A stretch of DNA of 64,000 nt from Capsicum annuum (Eukaryota; Streptophyta; Magnoliopsida; Solanales; Solanaceae): the NCBI RefSeq assembly GCF_002878395.1, contig NC_061118.1:87940228-88004227 (forward strand), written 5' to 3'. Made by a program: the position numbers and the translations under genes. The notes beneath the pieces are model-generated. The model saw only the letters and a list, made by a program, of their open reading frames with translations, had not been told where the DNA came from and did no database searches. Below are positions 11,898 to 24,700 of this stretch, in pieces; positions within the stretch are counted from its first letter, which is position 1; every line of letters begins with the position of its first letter.

Positions 11898-14266
11898 TGA
11901 CACTACCCGAATCGGGGTCTTGTTGTTATGGGCATCCAAGTCTAACCAAGACTAGGGACCACCCCTGTTACCTAACCCGACCATCCAAACACATACTCTG
12001 AGTTGGAGGAATTCCAAAAATATAACTAGATAGCATAAATGTACCAATGCAGACTCTGGGATAGGTCCATAACTGTTACCAACCCAAGCAAGTCCACCCA
12101 TCTAATACCCAACCAATAACCATACAAAAACCAAACAATAACCACGTTCTTGTCCATAACATAACATAAAAGGATGGAACAATCATAAATTCAATCAAAT
12201 AGTATCAGCCCCAATACCAATGTCAATACTAAGGCTAACACCACTACCGACACCGCCCATTCCAACCCATAGTAGTTCCACAGAGCCTCTAACCGAAAGT
12301 AAAACAATATTCGATTGAGACATGCCCCAAACATACCAAAAACTAATGTTTATAAAATTATGAAAGTATGAAAGGACATCCATGATATGGAATAGATCCT
12401 TCCGGAGTGTGGAAGCTCACCACTTCAATCCAACCAAGATGATCCTTGGTTCGAGCACTAAGCAGGAGGAGTAGAATGGCTAGTTTCTACATCGCGTAGG
12501 GAAACAACTGCCTAAAGACGGGTTAGCGGGTGAACGCTAGCAAGTACTCAGGATAAGGATAAAATAATGTCAACCTTTAAAACTAAGTAAACCAATGATA
12601 TGCATTCACAACCATACATATATATACATATAACTATGTTGGGAAAGAGAATCGGGTTTAGCATGTATTTAAAACTATTAACCTGGGTATATGTATCTAA
12701 TTATCCTAGAACCACCCATGAGCTATGTGGGTCCAATGTAAAACCCTGAATGTGCCTCGGTACATATAGCCGCAAGAACCGAAGATACCATAGGAGTAGC
12801 GAATTCCCAAGTACCCTTTGCTCTTCATTATACATATATTAAAGTGTAACTTAGGGGATTCCCGTGTACCCCATAAATATCACATACGGTCGTCATGACC
12901 AATCCTTATATCGGTAAACATGAGTTTCTCGTGTTTGTCCATTGGACTTACACCTTCATGCTTATCTATAACACCCTGCTATTATTGCCTAATTAAAACC
13001 ATTACCACACAACCAAGCCACTATTTCATTTATTAGTAACCAAGGCTATAAGTAGAGGTATCGTCATACCAACAATAGCTTGTAAGCAATGTCCTTAGCC
13101 ATCCTTTTTAAGAAGAAGGGATTCCATGTACCCATAGATTACATTATTAAGTTGACTTGGGGGAATCCCATGTAACCCACAAGATGTTTGCTATTAATTT
13201 TGTTTGGGGGATTCCCTTGAACCCTACAAGGTTTTCTATTAGACCAACCATAACTACCAAGACCTTACCATTTAACTGTTCCAAACTATTTAAACTATTT
13301 ATATCATTTAGGGTTCCATTACCATGTTAAACCATGCAATAATTCCATTAAAAGTCCAACAATATAGTAAAAGCATTCTCATAGGCATTTTATCAAACAC
13401 ATTAGGGGACATAGTATTTCCAAAATCAAGTGCCAGTTAACCATTCCCATGCAACCAAATGTCCACACCACCATTAAAAGAGGTAAATCCATAATTAAAA
13501 CATGAGAAAACCATAACCAAGCATTTATAACCAAAACCCCCCAATATATTTTAAAGACTAAGACTATACAATATTTATGCCATGAAAATAATTCATAAAT
13601 TCCTTTAGTTGGAACTAACAATGAGAAAGAAGTATATTTTCTTAGATTAAGAAGAATATAAGAAGAAATCACTCCTATGAGCCTTAATTGACCACCTTGA
13701 AGGAAACCCTAGCTTTTGCTTAACCTAAGAACCTTGAGAGATTTTGAGTGAGTTTGAAGTGTTTGATTGATTGCAAATAGATTAAATAAAGCCCTAAAAG
13801 GTGTTTTAGGTCGTAAGGTTCCAAGGAGTTATAAGGGGAAATATCCAGATTACCCCTAACTTAAACTGTATTAAATGCCCACAGGAGGGTATGACTGCCC
13901 CCTCTATTCGTACCCTAGGGTATGAGTGGTACCCTTACTCATACCCTAGGCCTCATCTTAAACCCTCCACATTGGTCAACATATGACCATGGAATACCAA
14001 ATTGTACCCTAAGGTACGAGAAGTACCCTACAACCTATACCTTAGATAGAATAAAATCAAGGACAACTGATTAACATACGAGTTAGCTCTATACGACCCG
14101 TACCCTATCATACGACCTGCATGTTGTCCACTCGTATCTTGGAAAAAAACCTATCCCCACCACTCTATTTAAGGTATAAATAAGACCCTCCTAAATTGTA
14201 TCATAACATACGACTAGTACCCCTAGTTGTATGAAATTTCTAAGGATCAAAACTCAGGGTATTTCA
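11898..14266 (-). mobile_element. Solo LTR C (Tekay-type, same family as element D LTRs)
   Basis: TGACACTACCC at 11,898 and GGGTATTTCA ending at 14,266 are the reverse complements of the D-family LTR ends (GGGTTGTGTCA and TGAAACACCC). It is flanked by CTCAA (11,893-11,897) and CTCGA (14,267-14,271), a 5-bp duplication with one change. The interior aligns with D's LTRs, including the 'accgacaccgcccat' tract. No PBS, coding sequence or second LTR adjoins it, so it is a solo LTR left by recombination between the ends of a full element. It interrupts B between protease and RT. Open frames within it (12,195-12,383 and 13,379-13,672) are LTR sequence, not genes. Confidence 0.88.
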
Positions 14267-14561
14267 CTCGAGCCTCATTTTGACTACCACCAATTTTGCA
14301 AATGTTAAATTTTGTCCTTTCATCTACCACGTCAATCGGGGAGTCATGATTGGAGTGAAAGTCTAGTTTGACAGCCTCTCTCCTGGTTTATTTTTGTTAA
14401 TCTCAGTCTTCTCAGGGAAATCTTCTATAATAGCATCACTCTCTTTGAATAAGTTCCATATTCTATCCTCGAGACCATCATTTATAGGCTTTACAAATAC
14501 AGAAAATGACTGGTAGAGTATTCTGGGCCTTCTTTCTTTGTCTCTCTTTCACCATCTTTAC

Positions 14562-15741
14562 TTAGCAAATATCTAAACCCATATTTGAACAACTTCTGAT
14601 CATGACAGGCTCAATGGTTCTATCCAAATTCTTTCCTAAGTCGTGACTAGGCTCAAAAATGCTTCTCAGCATAATAGTGGCTAGCATTTTGTAAATTAAA
14701 GGTATTGGCTCGTAAGGAGTTGGGTCTTTTTCAGCTACATTTACGATCTCTACTAAATAAAAGTCACTCCCTTTAGGGAATTCTTTAATAATAGGAACAC
14801 AACTATTAGGGTGGATTAGACGGCTTCCTTCACCATGGATGACCACTTCATTATTTTCCCACATGAATTTCAGTGATGGTGAAAATCTAAAGAAATGGCC
14901 CCCACTGTATGAATCTAAGGCATTCCTAAGAGAAGATTATAACTTGTGGAAATGTCCATCACCTGAAACTCAACTAAGAACTCTACAGGCCCTATTTGAA
15001 GATGACACTTGACTTCCGCAATGGTGTTTCTCAGACTCCCATCAAAAGCTTTTATATTTACCGTGTTCTGATGTATTTTTCCCTATATCATAGTTCAATT
15101 AAGTCAGAATAGATAATGGACAGATATTTAGACCTAATCCATTATTAATTAATACCCAGTTAATGATCTTATATTAGCATATAACAGTGATATGTAATGT
15201 CTTGCTATGCATCGCTCCTTCAAAGGGTAACTCATCTCCACCAAAGCTAATGCCATGTGCTTCCAGCATACTATTGATAATAGAAACCACAATTTTAGTA
15301 CTAGTGCCTATGGGAACTTAGGATTCTTCAAGGACTTTCAGTAGAGCTTGTCTATGATATTGAGAACCCATAAGCAATAACCAAATGGAAATCTGAGCAG
15401 GGGTCTTCTCTAAATGTTTTATAATAAAGTACTCTTTAGACTGCATTCTTCTCCAAAATTCTTCGACTTCCCCTTCAGTAATTGGCCTTTTTTTATCACT
15501 CTTCTTGTATGCATCATTGGTAAGCTCCTCCAGAGTGTAGCATCTCCCTGATCTAGTCGTTCCTTATAGGACGGTGGCTTCCACCATAAATTCTTCTCTT
15601 GTAGGAACTAAGGCAAACGTTTGATGAGGTGCAATGAATGCAACAAACTTTGATAACACTTAAGGCGGACATTTCCTTTTCTATATCTTTCACCTTATCC
15701 ATATCTTTCGGTCTAGCATGTGTTATAAGCTTGCTCACCAC
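14562..15741 (-). pseudogene. pol: Element B protease region (active site lost)
   Basis: Segments in order: 'EFWRRMQSKEYFIIKHLEK' and 'QYHRQALLKVLEES' (15,480-15,320), an approach segment ('ISFGGDELPFEGAMHSK'), the active-site loop 'VLINNGLGLNICPLSIL' (about 15,115-15,160), 'KCHLQIGPVEFLVEFQVMDI', 'SYNLLLGMP', and an open tail at 14,864-14,562 ('WENNEVVIHGEG..'). This order and wording are those of the Tat/Ogre aspartic protease that cleaves Gag-Pol. The catalytic Asp is Asn here (codon in 15,138-15,146) and the following Ser is Leu, so the enzyme is inactive. Linker sequence continues to about 14,272, where solo LTR C begins. Confidence 0.8.
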
Positions 15742-15799
15742 CCAGTCATATCATAGTTTGGGAGTGGGTTGGTGGTATTATTTGGCTGTACTATTTAAA

Positions 15800-17760
15800 G
15801 AAAAATTATATTTTTATTAATTAAATCTTAAATCTTGTGCTTCAAATTAGTAAAGTGCTTAGTTTTATATCCAGCACCTCCTAAATGATATGCAAAATGT
15901 GGATTAGAATAGAAAAATAAGAACTTGTATTAACAGGTTTTAGTGGGATAGGTTGGATGAGATCTACTTTCTTTAGCCTTTCAAATAGTTGAATTCTTGT
16001 TTTAGCCAAAGCAGTGAAACTTTTGGTGACTTTTTTTTTCATTATTTGGATGAGAAAGATTTTGGTAAATAGGGGGAGGGACTTGATGGTAATTCTGGTT
16101 AACTAAGGCCTTTAGGTAGGCTTAGAAATTTAGGAGTGGAGCTTGGTAAGTGGGCTGATAATTTAGAAATGGAGTTGGGTAATTTAATTAATTGGTAGAG
16201 AAATTTAGCTGTGGAATATGGGGGATAGGTTGGGTATAGAACACAGGTTGAGGATTTTATGGAGCTGATGGGTATATAGACAATGATGGTATTTTCCTAA
16301 AATTAGACTTGAAATATTTCTTTGACTTTGGGTTTGGATTAAAGAATATGAAAGGCACATCTTCTCTCTTTGGGGGGGGGGGGGGGGGGGGAATCCTGAA
16401 GATCCAAGCTATGCAGAGGTCTTGTTGATTTTTCTTGTCTTGAGTCCTTCTTCAATTGTTTCACCAATCGTAACCAAATCAGCAAAGGTAGCACAAACTT
16501 TTGATATTATTTTTTCATAAAACTATACCTTATGAGCTCGGGTTAACACAGTAACTATTTATTTTTTTGCATAGAAGGTCGTACCTTTATTGTTTTTTTC
16601 TTCTAATGATAGGCATATTCACAAAAGAATTCATTAGACTATTACTTGATATAGTTAAAAAAATATCGATCAGGAATCATCTCTATATTGTAGGCAAATC
16701 TATCAATAAAATCCCTATCTAAAGTGCTCCATTCAGTCCTCTTCTTCAGTTTTTGTGAAGCAAACCATTCTAGCACTTACCCACTCAGGCTTCGATTGAA
16801 GTGCCTCATCAGCAGTGCCTTATTTCTACCAGCGCCTACTATTTGGTCACAATATCCTCTCAAGTGGGTCGTAGGATTTCCAGTACAATTAAATATCTCA
16901 AACTTAGGGACTTTAAATCCTTCGGGAAATTTCAAGTCAGGATGAATGCAAAGATCATCACAATTGAATCCTATTGCATCGGGCGAACCATATGCTTTCT
17001 TCATCAGTAATATCTCCTTAGCATATTTGTCTTCAGGCACCTTACACTTCTTTTTCATCTCTTTATAGAGGTCAATTTCTAGATTTTGGGGGAATATATG
17101 GTGAGAGGTAGGTATTATAGTAGCATAGATAGTGGTGGGAGATATATTTTAGGTCATCAGAGGATTTTGAGTGGTATAAGCTAAGTTTTGGTATGTGGGA
17201 ACTAGATTTTAGAGAATTCTGGCATTGGGATTGAAAGTGGGGTGAGTATTTTGGACAGTGAAGGCATTTATGGAGGTGTTTTGGTGATTTGGAGTGACGT
17301 TTTGAGGATGGTAAGCATTTGGATTATTGGTACAGATGGTATTACAGGTAGGAAGAGTATGGGTTTGGGATGATTGATTAATGGGATTGGCAGAAGGTCT
17401 AGGTATAGAAGCATAGGGTATGTCATTTGATTGGTTTCTATCACTAGAAGGGCTAAGAGGAGGGAATAGGAGTGGAAGTTCATGGTTATCCTATACTGGC
17501 ATATTGGCAGCAATGGACAGACTAGCTATGTCATTTTCTCGGTGTACTTCTTCTTGAATATCCTCCATTCTCCTAGTTAATATAGTGATCATCTCACCTT
17601 GTGTCGTTATCACACTATCCTTAACAATAATTTTGGTGAGAGCATTATCATCGCTAGTACCAGTCATTTTTTTCTCTTCAGCTAAGCGATGGTCGAGGGA
17701 GGAATTTTTATTTTCCTTTGATCTGGTGGAGTATTGATGTTTATCTAGTTTTGGCAACAC
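15800..17760 (-). pseudogene. gag: Element B gag (broken)
   Basis: I take the start at 17,760 (MLPKLDKHQYSTRS..). It gives a charged N-terminal region ('TRRMEDIQEEVHRENDIA'), then a Pro/Asn/Thr-rich linker (17,480-17,060), then the Gag core at 17,058-16,777 ('KFPEGFKVPKFEIFNCTG', 'NPTTHLRGYCDQIVGAGR', 'LLMRHFNRSLSG'). That core is typical of Tat/Ogre Gag. A zinc-knuckle-like 'AYHLGGAGYKTKHF' lies near 15,900, with Tyr and His in place of the expected Cys residues. A homopolymer of 20 G on the + strand (16,372-16,391) interrupts the C-terminal part. Several stops break the frame. Gag would package the RNA in cytoplasmic particles. Confidence 0.8.
16372..16391. repeat. Poly(G) run of 20 within element B gag
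   Basis: An uninterrupted run of G on the + strand reads as consecutive Pro codons on the coding (minus) strand. It is probably a slippage expansion after the gene died. Confidence 0.9.
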
Positions 17761-18310
17761 AGATCAATTTCTACTTACTTGATTAGTTGACAAGACAAAT
17801 CCTAAGGTAAATATGTTAGATTCAGTTAGAGGTAAATAATTCAAGATATCTGACATAAAGTAAACACATAAAGTTGCTTTTATCTTAGGTAAATTGATCC
17901 ACGGGTAGGTATTGACTCAAAAGGGATTAACAAGCAGGACTTTGTCCATTGATTTTTTAATAAATGGGTCTTAGTAGGATATTTTACAAGTCCTATGATT
18001 TTGGAATCATACGACTTTCCTTGACAAAATAAGGTATAATTATTTTAAAGGACAGTGGCCGGCCCGAAAGGCTAGCTACGTATCTCATAAATAAGTAATC
18101 AGGCCATACATAGTTCAAATAGGTCAGGATAAAACTTTGTTTCATTGAAATCTCATTAGAGTTCATTACATCAAGAGAACATGAAAAGAAAGATGACAAC
18201 AGAAAAGATGAGACTAAATGACTAAGTCTTAGATAGAAACGGGCATTCCCACTTTATTCTACTTCTTCCACATCTTGATCCTCTATGGGTGGTATGGAAA
18301 AAATTCCTGC
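17761..18310 (-). other. Element B interval between ORF1 and gag
   Basis: I see no coding sequence. It contains one copy of the 3'-region motif at 18,050-18,125 ('gctagctacgtatctc', 'aatcaggccatacatagttc'). That is unexpected so far from the 3' untranslated region. The open frame at 17,993-18,199 covers this motif and has no family features. Confidence 0.5.
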
Positions 18311-18318
18311 TCGACCCT

Positions 18319-21242
18319 TCATGTATCTACCAAGCTCTCCAAATCCATCTTAAAAGTGTGGCAAGTCTCCAAGTTGTGCCCTCTAATGCCTCCATGATAG
18401 TGTGAGACCTCTTTGAATTTCTTCGAAGCCTTAGATATCGTGTTAGGCTTTCTTTCTACTGGTGCCAGAATCTTAGCATGGATGAGCTTTAAATAGATGT
18501 ATTGGTAGGTATCTTCAAACCTTGTGAAGTCATATTTGTAAATATGCACGTTATTTGTAATGGGCATGCCTGGATCAACCCGATTGCAATAGAGAATAGT
18601 TTGTGGTCATCAAAAATCATTTATTTTTTCATTGCAGATCATATTGCAAATCCTAGCCTTCAAAGTAAGACACTCATCAGTGGTATGGCAAAATTGATTC
18701 GGATGATAATGATATCTTTTGGGATCATCCTCAGGAAAACAACCAAATCTTTCCATCTGATTGGGGTGGAGGACCCCCATATATCTTAGGATTTGATAAA
18801 CTGTCGAGCATGTCATAATCTGGGGGCACTTAGAGCCTTCTCTGAAGTGAGCTCTGAGGATGATCTTTTCACTTCCCGACCTAACCCTATTTGGCCAAAC
18901 AGTGCCTTCTTTAAACTTGGCCCAGTGATTTTTTCTTATTTATGAAAGTGGGGTTTGCTCAAACTTCATCTTTTCCTGCGTGATCAACTACTTGACTTTA
19001 TCAATTTTCTTATCAGAATGATCGGCCCTCCTAATCGGTCTCTTGATCTCTACTTTTTGTATTCTCTCTACTTGGTCTAACTCCAGTATTTGTCTTTTCA
19101 TTGTGTGGTCCTTAAATCCATGACAGATTTTCTAGAAAGAATAGGAATACGTTTAAAAAGAAAGCTAACAAAAATGGTTGAGGACTTATGAGAAACTTAG
19201 GGACCTGGAATATTTTGGGCGGACTTTGGATAGTAAGCGTATATTTTGCCTAAAGGTTTTCGAAGACTTTGTTGAAGAGTAGATCATTTTACCTTTGATT
19301 TAACAATGCATATAAGAACATAAATAGTTATATTATATAAGACAGTTATATCACACACAACAATAGCGCTTCTTAATTGGGTAACCCTTTTGAGCCAAGG
19401 GTTGGCCTAGCGAATATGATGAAAATGTCTTTAAAGCGAAAATGTCTTTAAAGCAATCAATTATCCCCAAAATATACATAGATATATAAAAAGCCATAAA
19501 TGTTTACAAAATTTGCATAAAGGGATACAATATTTAGGGAAAAGGGGATATGACATGAAAAAGAACAAAGTTTGGTGCATGGGATAAAAACTAACTCCTA
19601 GATGGTTCTTTTGTCAGACTTTGCCTTCTTAGCTTTATCCACCTCTTGCCATATAAGATATCGATTGATGACCAGGTGGCTCTCACATAATTGTCCTTTG
19701 TTCTCATAGGTCATCTTTCGTATATTATTAATTTAAGAAGCAATATAATCATTCAAATCAAGCAAACACTGTCTTACATCATCAACCTCATGCCTGGATT
19801 ACTTTAACTCCTCTCCCAACTCATGTATAGTTGAGGTATCTTCCATATGCATCTACTGGTGCACAATCTCACTTCTTTGGAATTTATCCTGAAGCTTGTG
19901 GAGCTGGATCTGATGTTCTTATTTTACATCAATTATTTGTGTGGGTACATTCGGACCTAGGACCAATGTTCCGAAAAGATTCTTCTTCAACCACTCTTTG
20001 TAGGTATCATTAACCTCGCGTTCATACTCGATACGAAAGGAGACTTCCTTTTTCTTTTTTCTCATCCACTCATCTACTATGTACTTTTTGAGTAGGGTTT
20101 TACCTTCTTCATACTCGATAATAAATCTAACCATAGGCATTGTTTATGGTGTTTCCTCCTTGATTTTGAACTGTCTAAGAACTCTATCAGGTTATGAATA
20201 CGAGTTCCCCTGAGACCTGGAAGTACTAAAAACTGCCATTCATTTCATCAAGTGATGTACTTCCTCGGGCAAAGATATTTGGTAGACCACTAGATGTTGT
20301 CCGCTCTCAATTCCCTAAATACTTTAAACCAAAATCCCAAAGATTCTATCCTCTTAAACTTGTGTAAGGACAGCCAAATATCATGTGATGATAAAAGATA
20401 CACCCTTGTCCGAGGGTCCGACTGCTCTACTCTGGGATTTTTTTAATAAATATTTCATCATCTACTATTACAAGATAAAGTTGCACCCCTGGAAGAAACG
20501 ATGTCTGCCTTGACACTTTCCCAAATCCCTATATATTTCAGCGATGATCATGAGAGCTAAAGTATGGAATACTTTAGTGGTTTTGTAATCTACTCCGTAG
20601 AATATGGCATGTGTCACCATAATGACTCTTGAATGAATGGTTCCATTTTATCCTTGTGGGAACACCATAGTTCTTAGCAAGCCCATAGCAAAATCAAATG
20701 CTCTTTTGTCCCTCAATTTTGACTCTGATTTGAATTTATGTCCAAACTTCTTAAAAGTGTTATACTTTCCAAACCATCAATACAACTCACGAAAAAGTGT
20801 GTTATCTCCATCATGTTTCCCCAACCAGGTATCGTCATCGATTAAAAATTCATTCTTAATCTCCTGATGGTTTCATGCAATATGGACTAAAATATTTTTG
20901 TCAGGTTCACTCCTTCTTTTCCTACACATATCGATGCTCTCATAACAAGTCATCACTTTTTAATAGTTGGGTTCAATTCGACTTCCCCAAATCGAAACAC
21001 CATGTTGTCATCATCCTAAAATATTTTTAGCACATACATTATTTCAGGCCAAGCGTCCATCTCATAAGCGTAGGTAGATGTTCGATATGTGTACTAACAA
21101 TCTCTTTGTCCTTTCCACTCATATGAGTCCGCCATACTTTTAGGAAGTAATCAAGTTCGGTAACCATTTTGAATATTTTATAGGGGTATGGTTGGCCATT
21201 CTTACACGAAAGTGAACAAAAATAAACCTTCCCCCTACCCAA
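18319..21242 (-). pseudogene. Element B ORF1, the extra reading frame upstream of gag (broken)
   Basis: Tat/Ogre elements carry a frame of unknown function before gag. Recognisable minus-strand pieces are: 21,242-21,039 (KVYFCSLSCKNGQPYP..); about 21,000-20,900 ('FRFGEVELNPTI', resembling the ELTPT motif of such frames); about 20,720-20,470 ('AFDFAMGLLRTMVFPQG', 'HTLALMIIAEIYRDLGKCQ', 'HRFFQGCNF'); and 20,140-19,919, Lys/Glu-rich ('VDEWMRKKKKEVSFRIEYE'). Two Cys/His modules at 18,816-18,319 follow ('YHYHPNQFCHTTDECLTLK' and 'SHYHGGIRGHNLETCHTFK'). Stops are frequent between 18,900 and 19,900, where I can follow nothing with confidence. Function is unknown for the family. Confidence 0.65.
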
Positions 21243-21735
21243 AGGATAATTGATTAGATTAAACAGACATATATTTTTTCAACACATAAACATGATTCAT
21301 CTGTGATCGACTCGTGGCCAATAGATGCAGGGCAGGTTTTCTAACGGGCCCAATACCCCCTCAGGTATTGGTCGTCTTAGGATTATGCCTAAAAGAGGAT
21401 TTTGGTTTTGCTCTATCCTGGGTGTCTAGAGTGGGCTTGGACCAGATTCCTAAGCGGATGACTTAGGTTTGGAAATATGAACAGCCATCAAACGCCTAAC
21501 GTGTCAATAAATCATTGTATTCCCAACATATGATTTGGAATTGAATAATAGGGATCGATACATCTGGCAAACCCCAAATAATTTATATATTTCAAATGAG
21601 AAGTATGCGATGAAATGCAACGGTTTAAATTTTGTGAAAACTTTAACACATAAGCAATCAAACAATTTAAATATTACAAACACGAATAGTCAGTCAAAGA
21701 AGTTAGTTCAAATATTTGGTTAGAACCTAGAAAAA
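21243..21735 (-). other. Element B 5' leader
   Basis: This is the untranslated stretch between the PBS and ORF1 of B. The small open frame on the + strand at 21,535-21,723 runs against the element and shows no family features. No other structure is evident. Confidence 0.5.
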
Positions 21736-21753
21736 TCTCCAGCAAAGTCGTCA
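21736..21753 (-). other. Primer binding site of element B (tRNA-Arg type)
   Basis: On the minus strand TGACGACTTTGCTGGAGA lies 4 bases inside the 5' LTR. It resembles the Ogre primer site TGGCGACTCCGCTGGGGA, complementary to an arginine tRNA, with four changes, mostly transitions. Confidence 0.8.
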
Positions 21754-21757
21754 TTTC

Positions 21758-24700
21758 TGTTTTATGTTTTTTCAAAATTTATATTCAAAAGAAAATGATT
21801 TTGACCCTTTCAAACAATTCGAGAAAATTCTGAAATAATTTTGAAAATAATTTACAGAGTCGTCACTTGATTTTTATAGAGAATATAAAGAAAACTTAGA
21901 GAAATTTCAAATATTCAAAAATAGAAATAAATCTTCAAAATTAGAGAAACTGAGTAAGGGTTCAATTAACACCCTGAGAAGTATTTTAAGGCACTTAGGA
22001 GCGTCTGTAAAAAAATGGTTCACCAAAAGATCATTTTTTTTACTAACTTACATGTGGCTAACTTTGCAATAAAGGATTGCTTTTATAAAATTATTTATTT
22101 ATATGTTTAAAATTAACATTTGTTTATTCAACGAGAAATAGTATACTTGAGTTAGAAAAAATTACAACATGTTTCACTTAATCCAGTATTAATTTGTGAA
22201 AAAATTATGAAATATTCCACTTAATTTATGATTGATTTTTGAGAACAATTGCAAAATATTCTACTTGAGAAATATTTTACTTAATTCAAAATTAATCATA
22301 AAAAGTTAGGATTTGAGAAAAATCAAGAAATATTCCATTTGGAAAATATGCTACTGAATTCATAATTAATTGCAGAAAGATAGGATTTTCAAGAAAAAAT
22401 TAGTTTTCTTGGTTTGAAGGAAATTAATTTAACCTAAATAGGTTATTAGTCATGTGAACAAAGACAAGTGCAATTTTAAAATATAAGACCTAACAATTTA
22501 CTTTTAAAACTAGATTTAGGAAGAACAATCGAAAGAACCACTTTATTCTATTTAGACAAGATAAATTAGGTGAGAAATTGTGAATTAAGTATGGAAATTG
22601 ATAAAATAGGATGGCAACAACATGGGGAACCACTAGGTTAATTAATTAAAGTTAGTGTTAATACAAATAAACAAGTATAAATGATAAACTATAAGAAAAT
22701 AAAAGATAAGAGTTGGAGTTGGGCCCATCACTAAGTTGTCCAACCTTTGGGCTTTCAATTTTATGGACTTTAGGTGCTTTTTCCTGCAGTGAATACTATA
22801 TGTATACGAGCCATATTTTTCTGTGTTTTTGTGTATATATGGTGTATATATGACTGTATTTCAGTCACATACACACAACTTTAGTCCTCCCCCTATGTAA
22901 TCAGCTTCCTTTTCTATTTCCCTTTTCTTAAATTGTATATTTATGTATATCTTCTGTATACCAGAACTATTGATCCAATTTCTTCATGTATTAGTCCATT
23001 TTTTATTTGGTGTGTGTGTTGACTCAATGCAAGTTGGGTTTAACCCAATGAAATGTGAGACAGAGGAGTCCGAGGGACTCAACAGAGGAGTTCATGAATA
23101 TAAAAAGGGGTAAATATTAGTATCAATAAGTAGATCAAGTATTAAAGCACCACATTCATAGCTCCAAAGAACATTCCATGATCACAAACTCATTCTTGAT
23201 GAAATCAGGGGATTCTCAACAAAATGTTAAATAAAGGCTAACGATTTATACATCTACTGGCATAAATCATACTAACTTTATAAGTAACCTAATGAGTTTT
23301 TTTTTTCAAATTTGAAACCCAGCAAGGTCATCCACAATAGGCATATGAATTTCAAAAACACTAACAATATCATTTTTAGAAAACCTTAAACATTTTCCTT
23401 CCTTGCCTATTCAAGCCAAATTAATAGGTCATGATTCAAATATTAGGGAAACGAATGCTCTATCACTTGAAGTTTAAGATCCATTAAGAAAATCAACTTC
23501 GTCATTATGTGTTGCAGCCACAGAATCATGTAATGCATACTTCAAAATAAACATGTAAGACCAAGTATTGCCAAATTCCAAAAAAAAAAAAACACATGAT
23601 TTCACCATTTTAACCAAATATTAAATTTTCCATGGCTTTATAAGTTCTATAAAAATACAACAAAAACAACCAAAATGGCTACACACCCTTTGAAAGCTTG
23701 TAAAATCACAGGACAAATATTTTTACATCATCGATTAAGAAAGATAAACCTATCCTTTTGTACCAAGCTTTCCAGTTAATCATGCCCCTAAGTCCATTAA
23801 AAAGTTATATCTTTTATTGATTAGTCCACTCATGATATGGAGTTTTTTGGTTATAGTAAGTACAACAACATAATACATATAAATTTCAACTAGCTATCGG
23901 CCGTGAAACAACATTAACTACAATTTAACTAACAGATATTCAAGAAAAGTTTAAAATTAGTAGTAGAGCCAACAAAAGTACAACTTTCTACATTCACAGA
24001 GGAAGGACCTCAACAAGATGAAGGCTTTACCTTTTTTAGTGTAGGAACCACGACGATAAAATGATAAAGATGGCTTCGAAATTAAATTTTAACTCAAGTT
24101 TTGCTGGAGTTTAGGATGAATTCGAAGGATTTTTGAATAAATGCGATTAGAGAAATGCTCCTCCAGAATCTCTAAGTTTTTTCCAAAAAAGTCCTTATTT
24201 TAAATCCTTATTCCTTAATAGCTATTTATAAGGAAAGTTTAGGAAGGGAATATTAGGGTTTCTAATGGATTTCAAACAAAATTTAAAATTCTTTTCTTGA
24301 GAAGTTTTGAGTTCCACAATGAGACAGACCATTAATGGTCTTTTTTCTTAAACTAAATTGGATCAGTGCGAGGTGAAGAAAAAGAATGTTAAATTTGTTG
24401 GTCAAAGGGGGAGAACTAATTTTTTACCCTAAATGGTGAATTACCAACTAGAGATGGTGAAAGGCCGTCTAATTTTAGCCGTAAATAGATATACACAAGG
24501 GTAAAATGGTAATAATGATGGGCAGCTAGGGTAGGGGTTGTTGACTGTCGTTGTTTGCATTACAGCATACAATGATGTTGCAACTGGTTTCTTGTTGTTG
24601 CACGTTGGTGTCAAAGGTTGTTGTTGAACATTGGTTGATGTTTGTTGTTATTGAGTTGTTCTTGAATGCGTTATTAAAGGCTAAAGTGGGTAAGGAATTG

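Noticed and set aside
18319..18816. Possible misplaced gag C-terminus or rearrangement of element B
   Set aside because: A separate zinc-knuckle-like remnant is present in the expected place after the Gag core (about 15,900), so I keep this as part of ORF1 rather than claim an inversion or transposition.
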